This document shows, one piece after another, positions 42,393 to 57,259 of a stretch of DNA of 64,000 nt; position 1 is the stretch's first letter; the number at the start of each line of letters is the position of its first letter. The notes beneath the pieces are model-generated. The model had not been told where the DNA came from, ran no database searches, and saw nothing but the letters and a program-made list of their open reading frames with translations. The stretch is taken from NCBI GenBank assembly GCA_025769875.1, contig JAGFNK010000009.1, positions 248,001 to 312,000 on the forward strand, read 5' to 3'. A program made the translations under genes and the position numbers. The DNA comes from Russula earlei (taxonomy: Eukaryota > Basidiomycota > Agaricomycetes > Russulales > Russulaceae).

Positions 42393-45300
42393 TCGTGTCC
42401 GCTCTTACACAATCATCCTCGCTCGGCGCCTCCACCGCATCAAGTTCCTCCGGCTTGACTCAGTCTCGGTCGCAGAGTGACCAGCGTACCTGGTCCGACG
42501 CAGACACAGATTCATCCACCCGGAACGGGCGTAGTGTGGATGAACCCATGACGGGCGCGGAGGGCCAAACACTTCCGAGCGACTATTGGGTCCCCGAAGT
42601 TACTCAGGATGGTCAGGTAAGCTGTTCTTATATCTCTGCCTCTTCGTGGCTTATCCATTCTCGATCAAAAATACTTTTTTGTAGATATACTACGTCAATA
42701 CCCAAACCGGCCAACATTCTCGAGACCTTCCTATTGACGCCGAGGGTGACCTCTCGGATGTCGATTTTCGTGCGTCCTCCTCTCAGCATTCGAGGCCAAT
42801 AATCGCTGCGGATCCTTATGGCCGAAGCAATGGCGCTCGGAATGACAGATCTGCTGGGTTTGGCCTTCCTAAGCGCACGGGGACACCAGAGCCCTGGGTA
42901 CGGCGCCTTGCTGACGATGGGCTGTCCTACTTCTATCAAAACAAACTCGATGGCTCTGTCCAATGGACTCTTCCCGAGGCGAATCCAGCCGCCCACTCCA
43001 ATGGCCACGCGGCCTCGGTTGGCGCTCACTTAGAGAGCGATCTTGCTATGGCAATTGACCGACCGCTCCACTCACAACAGCGGTCTGTTTCCACATATAT
43101 GCGGCTAGGACATAGTGACAGCCTCATTTACGGCGGATATCTCTACTCCGATGATTCCGACGTTGACCCGCTTGATAGACTCACTGCGTTCACAAGGAAA
43201 CAACAGAGCTCCGGCTTGGTTCGTAGAGCACTTGATTCCCGGTTGTTACCCCAGTCTGTATCCTCCCAGAATTCCACACAACCTCAAACATCCCTCCTTG
43301 CCGACCCTGATCCGCAGTTCACCTCCGCTGAAAAGCTGGCTCAGACTCTTCAGCACAGCCTTACTCCCGACCCTCCCGATTCTGTCACTGCGTTGTCAGC
43401 CATTGCTCGGCAGTCTGTAGCAGCCATCGTGACGGCTGTGCAATCCCACGACCCTTTGACCCGACCATTGTCGCAGACCATCCTCGAAGACCGGATTTCG
43501 GAATCAGTGATCGCGATACGACATCTTCTTTACATCTCATCCCCACCGTACGGCCATGTTCCCAGTCATCTTTATCGCATGGATGGCCCTGCGCCTGGCC
43601 CTTCTATTCCTCAATCACTGCAGGCACAACTCAAACCAGCACAGCGCCGTGTTACCGCTACTTTATCCAAGCTCGTCCTTGCAGCGCTTGCCGCTCAATA
43701 CGACACGATAGCCCTCACATCAGAAGTGTCGGAAAGGATGGAGACGGACGCCGCGGAGTTGGATCGCGCGTTAGTCACCTTCGTCACGGAGGTACAGAAA
43801 ATCCACAATCAGATGCCAGTCATGCCATCAAAGCGACTATTCGCCTCTCTGCTACCCACAAACGTTGGTTTAGGGCTCATGGGGGCAGGTGCCGCGGGAG
43901 GTTGGAAGGGATTTGGCTGGGTTCCCATTGATTCACGACATCAACCTCAGCGGGAACTGTCCGCCGATGTCTTGGCTGAATTGAAGATCGAAATTGCCGA
44001 GTTGGAAGAGAAGTTGGTGGACCTGCATACCGCTGTCTTTGGGAGCGCAGGTGAGCCTTTATGACTTCCTCATTCACATAACTTATTATGAATTCCCCTC
44101 GCAGCCCCCGCGGTTCATACTCTGGGTCAGAGTGTACTTACATGGCTACACTCGGTGCTATCATTCTTTCTGGGCATCAACCTCGCACGCACAGTTGATG
44201 TTGACGGTATCAAACGGGAAGGCCACGCGGGAGATGTCTATCTCCAAAGCGTCCATAAGGCGCGTACTTTGGTTCGGACCGTCGAAGCCTACCTGCAGTC
44301 CATCTTTGATGATGGAGCCTCGCTCTTACTCGCCGTCATCACTCATGAATCTACCCGGACCGGTCAAAAGAACTTCCCTTGTGAGAGGGTACGCACGCTG
44401 GCCGCTTCACTCAAGAACAATGTTGTGCAAGCGTTCCAGACTCTGGAAGCCCTGCTGGCTGTAGGGCACGAGCAAGCGGCCAAGGGCCCAAGTGACTATC
44501 GCCGTTCAATCGAGTGGCGTGCGTCACGCATTCCTATCACTGACATCGAAGGATTAGTCAACGGGCTTGCGTTCGAGGATGATTCAAACGATGAGGGTGG
44601 GGACCTTGTTGACATGGTGCATGTATTCGGACGGAAAACTGGTTCCCGGATGGCATTCTCGAAAAGAAGTCCAAGCCCTTCTGCGCTGTACAGCAATCCG
44701 TCTCAAACATCCGAGTCGAGCTTGGAGCCGCTCGTTGCTCACTCGGAGAAGAATCTGACACCACTACCGACACACCCCACCAGCAGCACGCCAGGCCCAT
44801 CATCTCCCCCATCTCTCCTCGGTTCAGATGGCGCCGTTGCTTCATTGGAGGACGAAGGTAATAGGGCATCTATTAATCGCGCAGGTTTTCCGTCATCTAA
44901 CGATAGCATCGGTCTTGCAGATACAGTTGCACCGACCCCATCAACTGCGAAGGCCCCTGCTGGTGCCGCAGACAAACTCCTTCGTGTATTAGGCAGAGAC
45001 GCTCCAATGCACATCATTGACAAGCTCAATTCGAAAACCAAGCCTTGGTATCTTCGACCGAATTACGAAGACAGTGACATTCAGATTGACCCGGACGGCA
45101 AAGTGCGGGCGGGGACGGTCACTGCGCTCGTGGAGCGCCTGACTGCGCACGAGCATTCCGGTGTGCCTTGCGACATTGTTTTCAGCGGTAGCTGAAGTTA
45201 ATCACACTTTTCAGATACGTCGTTTAACAAGACTTTCTTGCTGACTTACAAATCATTTACGGACGTGGAAACGCTGTTCAATCTCTTGGTTACACGGTTT

Positions 45301-46658
45301 TGGATCAAACCACCAGAAAACTTGACGCCGACAGAGCTCGAGGACTGGACAAAGCACAAGCAGCACATTATTCGGATGCGGTGCGCCCGTATTGTATAAT
45401 CTCATACCCATATCTCATCCGTCAACTGTAGCGTTCTCAATACGTTCAAAGCGATGATCACAGACGAAGATGCCCTGGCAGAAGAAGATCTCTTTATTCT
45501 TGACAAGATGAAGGAGATGGTGTCGGGTCCTGAAGTCATCCACCTCGGCGCCGCCAAGGTACTCTTGGCCCTTATTGAGCGCACAGTAAGTTGTATACCC
45601 ATCATTAAAATAGCAGATTTTGAAGAATATATGTAGCAAAAAGGCGATAGTCGCACCAAGACCCCGATGTCCCTTGATCCACAGCCGGTTCCGATCACCC
45701 CCAAAACATCCAAGAAGTTGAAGTTACTGGAGTTCGATCCCCTGGAGGTGGCGCGGCAATTGACCACGATCGAGTGTCAGTTGTACATGAAGATCCGACC
45801 TTCCGAATGCCTCATGCGTTCGCGAGAGCAGAAAAGCGAAAATCATGATAACATTGCCGCAATTATTGTCACTACGAACAAGGTAGAGGGCAAGAATCAC
45901 ATTCTCATATATCCCCACATCTCAATCTCCTTTTCTTTAGATTGCGCACTGGGTGGCCGACAGTGTACTCTGTAAAGAGGACTCGAGAAAGCGGGCAAAC
46001 ATCGTGAAACAGTTTATTAGCGTCGCGGACGTCAGTAATTGTCCGTCATCCGTTATACGCGCATCAGCTAATCCTACTCCCAGCGGTGCCGCGAGCTCAA
46101 GAATTTCTCAAGCATGATCGCCATCGTTTCTGGGTTGAATTCGCCTCCCATCCGTCGCTTGAAGCGAACTTGGGAGCAACTCAATCAACGATTCATGACC
46201 ATGTTGGGAGCTTGTGAAATGACGATCGACTCGAACAAAAATTTCCACAATTACCGATCATTGCTGCAACGGATCACGCCCCCCTGTGTCCCCTTTGTCG
46301 GTACGTGAGAGTGTCTGTTGTGGTCACCTGCCATTGTTCACGATTTATGGAAGGATTATACCTCACAACGTTGACGTTTATACAAGACGGCGCGCCCAAC
46401 CACATCGGAACCCTTGTCAACTTCCGTAAGCGACAAAAAGCCGCGGAGGTCATCGAGGAGATTCAGAAATGGCAGTCCAAGCCGTTTAATTTTGCGAAAG
46501 TGGACCAGATTCATGACTACATTATGGATTGTCTGAACAAGTTTGATAATCGGCCAGACGTTAGCGACGAGTTCTGGAACCTCTCGCTCGAGCGTGAGCC
46601 TCGAGAACGGGAGGACGAGAGGATGGCCCGGCTGCTGCAGGAGACCGGTTTCCTATAG
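42005..46658 (+). CDS. Cdc25-type Ras guanine-nucleotide exchange factor (SH3-WW-REM-CDC25)
   Basis: The ATG at 42,005 is used, but the ATG at 42,104 just before the SH3 is an alternative. SH3: FFCRAKYDYLSADDASLSF, GWWDGLLGEERGWFPSNYV. A CAG-encoded polyglutamine tract (about 25 Gln) follows. Two WW-like modules come next (SDYWVPEVTQDGQIYYVN, split by an intron, and PEPWVRRLADDGLSYFYQN). A long middle region follows, then the REM domain (FNKTFLLTYKSFTDVETLF), then the CDC25 domain: FDPLEVARQLTTIECQLYM, RCRELKNFSSMIAIVSGLN and ITPPCVPFVGLYLTTLTF, ending LLQETGFL. Such proteins load Ras with GTP at the plasma membrane. It starts about 130 bp after the EFL1 stop, so intergenic space is minimal. 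About nine introns. Confidence 0.92.
42336..42392 (+). repeat. CAG trinucleotide repeat encoding polyGln
   Basis: CAG/CAA-rich tract coding glutamines between the SH3 and the first WW-like module of the RasGEF. Confidence 0.9.
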
Positions 46659-47049
46659 TTCTATGCTAATGTTTACTTTATTATCGGGGGAGGGGAGGGG
46701 ACATCTTACCCGCGTCCTCATTGCTTTGGTGGAATTATGTATCTTGTATCATATTCGCCCACGCCTGTCTTGTGATACTTGCTCTGTTATCCTCATTTTA
46801 CCCGTCTTCTTCCCCGCCCTCGCACGGTGTCACCCCAAGGCTGGGGGAAACTGACTCGCGCCTCTTTTATTTGGCATCGCGATCGATCAAACCCGCACGC
46901 ACAATCACGACGACCTCAACCTCAAAAACGCTGCGTGCCGAAACGAAAACGAAACGACCACGACCACGACCAGCATTAACCAGCCAGCATCATCGACGAG
47001 CAGTTCCGCTCAGGGGGTGGCTTCCCTGAAAAAAACAAAAAACAAAAAC
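46659..47049. other. Intergenic: RasGEF 3' end and DAD1 promoter
   Basis: No gene is supported. It contains a G-rich tract near 46,686-46,700 and a run of ACGACC-type repeats near 46,905-46,970. Confidence 0.5.
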
Positions 47050-47522
47050 ATGTCGAAACCTGACGAAGATCGGCCATTCTTCGATCGCGAACGGGACAAA
47101 TTGGCAGGGGAAATCGCGGCCGTGCGTATGCCTTTTTTTTTTTCTTTTTTTCTTTTTTGTTTTTTTTTTTTTCCCCCTCTCTTCGTCCCACCCCCACCGC
47201 CCCCTTCGCTCCGCCGTGGCCTCGTGCCCGGTTTCACCCCTATCATCGCATCGCACTGACAATGGTATATTTGTGTTGTGTCGTCCGTTGAAAACAACAG
47301 GGATTCGAGGAACTGTTGTCGAGTAGCAACATCCTGAACCGTAAACTCGAGGAGGTCCTCGGGATGACGCGGGAATATGACACCATCGCGGCGCTGTGGG
47401 GGAGCTTCCACGAACTGATGAAGGGGCAGAAGGACGCGGGAGAGGAACAGGCTTTCGGTCTGCCGGGGACAGGAGGCCACCTCGTGTCGTCGAAACAGGG
47501 CGGTGGCGGGAGCGGGAAGTAA
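47050..47522 (+). CDS. DAD1: DASH complex subunit Dad1
   Basis: Exon 1 (47,050-47,121) encodes MSKPDEDRPFFDRERDKLAG and EIAA. A 179-bp intron with long T runs follows. Exon 2 (47,301-47,522) continues GFEELLSSSNILNRKLEEVL and GMTREYDTIAALWGSFHELM, the signature of Dad1. DASH/Dam1 rings couple kinetochores to microtubule plus ends in fungi. The protein is about 98 residues, the usual family size, with a short Gly-rich tail. It is tail to tail with Pkc1, about 200 bp between stops. Confidence 0.93.
47132..47172. repeat. T-rich run inside the DAD1 intron
   Basis: About 40 bases that are nearly all T, placed well upstream of the acceptor AACAACAG. Confidence 0.85.
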
Positions 47523-47719
47523 TTATGATCACAAAAATGGTCGCAAAAATGGTGTATACGATAAAGGTACGTTTTTTTTTTTTTTTCAATGGAGCATACA
47601 GTCCAAACAAGCCAGGGGAGTTTCAGGTATCCAGGAGCACGAGCAAGACAGCGTAGTGTGTATGTCTACGCATACAAATGTAGGGAAACCGTCTGATAGG
47701 GGAGCATGTCTCTTACCAC

Positions 47720-51676
<3,957 letters not shown>

Positions 51677-51833
51677 ATCGAAGAGGCGTTCGCCAGAGCA
51701 AGGCGGGCTCGGGATGATGGAACAATGGAGAGATGGGCCCTCCTGAGCTGATCGGTAAAGGTGAGGCAAGTAGCCGTCACCGCACACGGCTCATTAGATA
51801 AGCGCCCTCCTCCTTTGCACCGCCATCACGACG
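51677..51833. promoter_or_regulatory. Short divergent promoter region (PKC1 / unknown gene)
   Basis: The two putative starts are 157 bp apart and divergent. No specific sites recognised. Confidence 0.3.
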
Positions 51834-53588
51834 ATGCACAGCGGCACAGCTTCAGTCAACGGACACGAATTTCAGATCTCTGTCTCCACTAAACATACTC
51901 TCGACGACCAAGAGACTGAGATATCTCTGCCTTTCACCATCGACTCCCATCTCGTTCGCAGCATCGACTTCTCCTTCTCTGGTACCGTTCATCATTCGAC
52001 CTCGATCCCCCCAATCGACATGCTTCGCTCGTCCGTAGTTCAATCCTTCCATCGCTATCTCACACTCGCACGTTCACCTTTCTCACACTGTTTTATTTCC
52101 CCTGATTGGCGCATCCAAAGAATGGAGAGCATCTTGGTGTCACTAACATATCCGACGTCACTCTTTGCGTCCGCTCTTCCAGCACTTCGGGTAGTTCTGG
52201 CATCCCCACAGGTGCATACACAACTGTGTCACCGTGAGGAACTATCTCACATATATCTAGTATCCGTGACCCCCGTATATTGCGTTAGGCCCTCGTGCTT
52301 CATTACACACTCACGTCTTATCCATACACCTTGCATATAATTGGAAGCCATCGTCGCAAATCCTTTCTGGTACATCCGTCCATTCTTCGCACGAACGTGA
52401 CCCATCACCGGTCTTGCTAAGGTCTCTCCATTTTCTCTCCCCAAAGTCTTCTGCCACTTCAACCAGCCTTGAATGAGCTTATGCGGAAGTTATTTGCTAT
52501 CCATATTGTTGGGTTTGTTTTCACATCCCCTAGCAGTGAAGCATATCTGATCCGTGGCTTTCAGCCGCTATCCGTGGCTATTCGGCCCCCTGCGAATAGT
52601 ATGTTTCATGTATAATCGGACGCCTTCGCTGTCTAAAATTCGCCGTATAGAAACTTCGTCTAGAACAGCAATGGTTTCCTTCACTTGTTCGATCGTTGCT
52701 AGCTATAACGGGCCGATCCAGAAACCTTGTGTTTCGCAACAAAATCCAAGTACTGATAAAAGCTGAGGCGTTGAGTTCCATCTGTCTCTATTGAAACTGA
52801 AAACTACCCTCAGAAAATTGAAAACTATGTGTTGGTCTACAAACAGATATCAGATGCTGCCTGCGGCCATCTCTCTTCGCCCCAGAGTTGCCTGTCAGGT
52901 TCGCCGGCTCTCGACACAAGTGACACGCTTATTTTAGCGTTAGAACTTATCCTGAAAGTCGCAACTCGCCCCCCTCCTTTCAAGGTCCTGTCAGCGGGTG
53001 TCACACAACAACAAAGTGCTCGCCTTCCTATGGCGTCCTCAAGCGATGGGTCGTTAGGTCTTTCTACACACCTATCACCCTTCCCAAGACTTTTCAGGCG
53101 ATGCGCTAAACTGGGACGACCTTTTACCTGATCCTTGCTTGTCTGGCGTCCCTTGGACCCAACTGTTTGATGATGATCTCTTCTCTAATGGCTCGGAAGA
53201 GACAGTTCATGGCAACGGCAACCCCGACTTCGCCTGTCCGTTGTCCCCTTCCGAGGGTATGGGGTTTGGTGTCTCAGAAATTCCGCTTACCCGCCAGTCG
53301 AATTGCGAATCTGGTGTCGACGAGAACGGGAAGAGCGGGTTTGCGTCGTGCGACGTGTCATCACCTCTGACCGGCCAACTGTGTACAGAGATGGTCAGTC
53401 TTGGAAATTTCGCTCGCCGTACATGAATGCTCATTTGTCCTCCACAGTCAGAGCCAAGATGTCATGAAGCTTCTCAGGAAAACTTCATTGCCCTTGATCA
53501 TAATCTGGATGCACGGCCCGAACACTGTATCTTTGACGAAGACGTAGCCGTAGACGGGGACGTTGTTATGTTGCTCTCCCTCGACTGA
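51834..53588 (+). CDS. Unrecognised protein with acidic C-terminus
   Basis: An open segment from the ATG at 51,834 (MHSGTASVNGHEFQISVSTK) looks coding for about 85 residues. The middle (52,100-53,050) has no clear frame. A second open stretch from about 53,080 reads SGDALNWDDLLPDPCLSGVP, then QLFDDDLFSNGSEE, and after a short intron ends DEDVAVDGDVVMLLSLD at 53,588. The C-terminal piece is strongly acidic and aromatic, like an activation domain, but I found no DNA-binding domain. The two parts may belong to one gene or two. Function not assigned. Confidence 0.35.
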
Positions 53589-53915
53589 TGGGTTCTTTTC
53601 TCTACTGGGCTCATGGAGTGATCATCAGACCCTCATCAGACCCAGTGCCGCCAAGATGTTATTATTGTCTGACTGACCCGCATTTGAAATCATAAGTTTA
53701 CGTTTGAGACATCGGAAACGGCCGGATGATTAAAACTCCGACCAGAGGAAGCGCCACATGGCCGATGGCCGCCCGCCAACCACATCCTTCTTCCTGATCC
53801 ATCCCCATAAGCGTGCAACAACAACTCCCTGTCCTCGTTGCTTTAAATCTCACAGTGGCAGAGCTCCATTTGCTCTTCCCCTCTCATCTCGCCTCAATCG
53901 CGTGCTTTCCCAATA

Positions 53916-54511
53916 ATGCTAAGGGGCAAGAAGGTTGACATGAGCGTATGTAACTGACCGCCCATCCGACCCATCTCTTCGCATTCTCTTCTCTTCAGGC
54001 CTCTCAACTTACTTTGATCTTCCATCTTACAGAAGTTGTCTGAGGAGGAGAAGAAGCTTTTCCGTCTGTATGGCAAACTTCCGACTCACAAGAACGTCCT
54101 CACCAAGATGCAAAAGGCGCGACCTTAACCCACACCCTGTTTCTTCTTCTGAACCCTGTTTTGCGTTGCAGGATCGCAAGTACTTTGACTCTGGTGACTA
54201 TGCTTTGTCCAAGGCTGGTGTTGGTTCGCAGAACGCCGTTGGTACGGCAATTCCCAATCCAGAGAAGTGAGTTGCCTCGCTGTCTCCTCGTGCGCCTGGT
54301 TTTGATGTCGAGTCATAGCATCCCGCATGCCTCATCCCATGCCACCCATCAGATAATATCCACCTCTCCCGCGAACACAGCCTCCAGTCCTGTTCGCGAG
54401 AGTGTTCTCGCGCAGAGCGAGACCCTGTCCTTGGATGATCACGAGCAACCATTTCCTCCCGCAGCAGAGACGGTCGTACCAGCTCCTGTCTCTACCTCCG
54501 CGCAGAAGTGA
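53916..54511 (+). CDS. IGO1: Endosulfine family protein (Igo1/ENSA/ARPP19)
   Basis: Exon 1 (53,916-53,945) encodes MLRGKKVDMS. Exon 2 encodes KLSEEEKKLFRLYGKLPTHK and the KMQK end. Exon 3 (from 54,172) encodes DRKYFDSGDYALSKAG, the signature of the family; Ser45 in FDSGDY is the predicted Greatwall/Rim15 phosphosite. Exon 4 encodes NIPHASSHATHQ and a Ser/Pro-rich tail ending SAQK. When phosphorylated, these proteins inhibit PP2A-B55, controlling mitotic entry and quiescence. The intron after KMQK begins GCGCGA, so it would be a GC-AG intron unless the base is miscalled. About 130 residues, normal size. Confidence 0.9.
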
Positions 54512-57259
54512 GAGTATCCCACGCAAGGGTTTGCTTGGCATCTACTCTTCCGTCGTACTGTTTCCTGCGGCTCTTGCTTACGATAACGCATGTCATATGT
54601 CGACCTTGCAAATTGTTGGTGACATCTTCCCTCCTTATGTTTTGCATTACCCTACGACATTCATCCAGCTGTCGCTAATGATGAACGCAAGGGCTAACGT
54701 CGCTCTCGTGTGTTCGCACATCGACACCATTCTTGCAGCCCTCGTGCTGTTGTACCATCCTATCCGGTCGCCTATGTATTCCAATTTGCGGCCGGATTGT
54801 ATCTGTGTTCCACTTGTCGTTGAGCATGCTCAAAATACCACCGACGAGTCTGATTTGGTCGCTCGTCGTTCCGTTGGATAATCGGGCTATTCATGTTCCT
54901 GTTGTGCTCTCTAGCCTGAGTATGTTCATTGGTATTGATTTCGTCCCATTGCAAACGATGCATGTATTGCAAGCTTCTCAGGCGCATCTTTTGCAACACC
55001 CCTCGCGCTGCCATTCATAAATGCATAAGTTATTACTACACGCTTGTCAGTATGTTAACTAATACGACGGCCGTACGGCCACACGCCATTCGCTCACCAA
55101 GGGGGTTGATACATTGGGTCAAGACTCACCACCACAAGGTCGTTGATGGCTGCGAATTCGAACCTGATGAGCTTATCTTAATATGTATTATTCAGCCGAC
55201 ATTGTTCCGCCTCTCTTCGGTGGTCCCAATTTACTTGCACGCACACGTACTCGTGTAAAAAGATTCTCATCGGTCGGCATTCGACCGTATGAGATGTTAG
55301 CGAGCATCGCAGTCTACTTTTGGTCAGTGTGATATGAACTTGCCTTCGGGAAAATTTTTTCGTCTCGCGTGGAAAGTAGAGAGTACGCCAGGCAGAGAGA
55401 AGTGCCACGCCTCCGTAGTTGCCCGCACAACCCTCAATTCATGACCGCCAAATCCGCTCTTTTCATATATTCATATCACCAAAAAAAAAAAAAAAAAAAA
55501 AAAGACCACGCACTTGCATTGCGCGAGTGGGCTTGAGTTGCCAAGCGCCTCGCCCGCCGTGGCCGTGGCCCGTAGCCGAAAAAGGCGGATGGATGACCCG
55601 AGTGGAAGAAAACTGGAGCCGGAATGCCCATTTGGTGGATTTGGCTTGGGGGGGGTGGAGCCGGTGAGTTGAGTTGAATTGAGTGTCGGAGCGGGCCCTA
55701 CATCGATTCGAAAATTTACTTGGTGTTCCGTGGCCATGGGCCTTCCCTGTGCGCTGCTGTGCCAACGCGCCCTCCCCTCCATTGAATCGGTCGTTCCATA
55801 CCCTATACTGAACGCCGCCGATGGCCCGAAGCCCTCCAGGTTTTGTCACGCAACGCTCGAGAAGGTCAACGCGCGCTCGACACCATAGAGACAAAGTGTA
55901 TGATGATGTTCAGAGAAGGCGGTGAGCCAGGCGACGTTCGCCAACGAACGCATCTCGGAAGAACGAACCGCCTCCACGACCCTTTGCAGTCGCCAGCAGC
56001 GCGTTGCTGTCGAGCCAAGATTCAGGTCCTTGACGACGACGCCGGCGCATGTCGCATGGCGGTGTCCCAGATCACGAAAAACAAAATCACCCAGCGTGTC
56101 CAAGATGAAAAGGACGGATTCGCTCTCAGAAAAAAAGAAGAGGAAGAGGGCCTTGCAGATCCACAGATGCGAGCCCGGACCGTGGAAACATTAAGGGATC
56201 CGGGGACGTCGCCATCGCCAAGTGCCAGCAGGTCAAGGGTCCACAATCAGTGCCGGACATGGCCAATGGATGTCTTTCTTGTCGAACGTTGAACGCAATA
56301 AATCCCAAAGAGGCGAGGGAACGCCACAAACACACGCCTTCCCCCCCCCCTGGTGGGCAGGGCAGGGGGTTGAGCCGGCCCGAGAATGCTAACGCTGATG
56401 GCCGGCCGGGGAAACGATGGTATCGATTATGTCCCATCCATCCATCTGCAGCAGTGGGTGCCCGACAGGCACAAATCATCTGCACTTCTTTCACATTCCG
56501 TTCAGGAGGGCGTTTGTCGCCTCAGCCGCACTATGATCGTAACGACATTGGTCGCCGCCCATATAAACGACTGCTCGACCCATCTCAAGAACTGGTACCT
56601 GTCGCATGAGGCCACGGCATGTGCTCCCCTCCGGAACTTACCAGGTTCCTATCCCTATCGCATTATCTGAACGTTGCCTTACTGGGCTTGGGACCGAGAA
56701 ATGTCATACGAACAATTCAGATAGGGAAATCCGTCCGGGATGGGAAGAATTAAGTTATGCGAGTGCTTTCCATAGGATCTTAGGGAGATCGAATTTCACC
56801 GTGTGATACATACGCCAGTGGTTCCAAGCCTGAGCCCTGTAACGCTCGTTCCACGTGTACGTGTATATACCAAAATCCACTCTGTGTTCCCGACCGCACA
56901 TGGCCCGAAGGGGTGCGCGCTGAAACTTAAAAGAAATAGGGGGACGGCCGTGCTGCGTTCTATCTGTACCTCGACCGCCAGTGACATAGAATTGGACCAT
57001 ACCTATGAGGAGACAGTTATTGACTGACCGATTTTCGAGTCGAGTGGCAAGCCGTGGGCTGGGCTTTTGTTTGTTCTTGTTGTTGCGCGCGCCCCAACCC
57101 GCTCACACGTCGACGCACGTAGTTGCAGTACGCGCGCGTTGAAATCGGCCAATTGCACTGGCAGGAAGGCACAAGGTCGTTTCCCTTGGTCTTGCCATGA
57201 CGTTCGTCGACTGCATGTTATCTGTTCCCCATATGCTGACCATATCTTCAAGCTGACTT
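54512..57259. other. Gene-poor interval of 2.7 kb
   Basis: I found no gene here that shows family motifs or sensible splicing. It holds a run of 22 A at 55,482-55,503 and a C-run at about 56,341-56,350. Several open frames on both strands are low complexity or basic without conserved motifs. It may contain long UTRs or a non-coding transcript; nothing can be supported. Confidence 0.5.

Noticed and set aside
55460..56300. Several 80-150 residue open frames in the gene-poor interval
   Set aside because: They are mutually overlapping on both strands, basic or homopolymer-containing, and lack conserved motifs.
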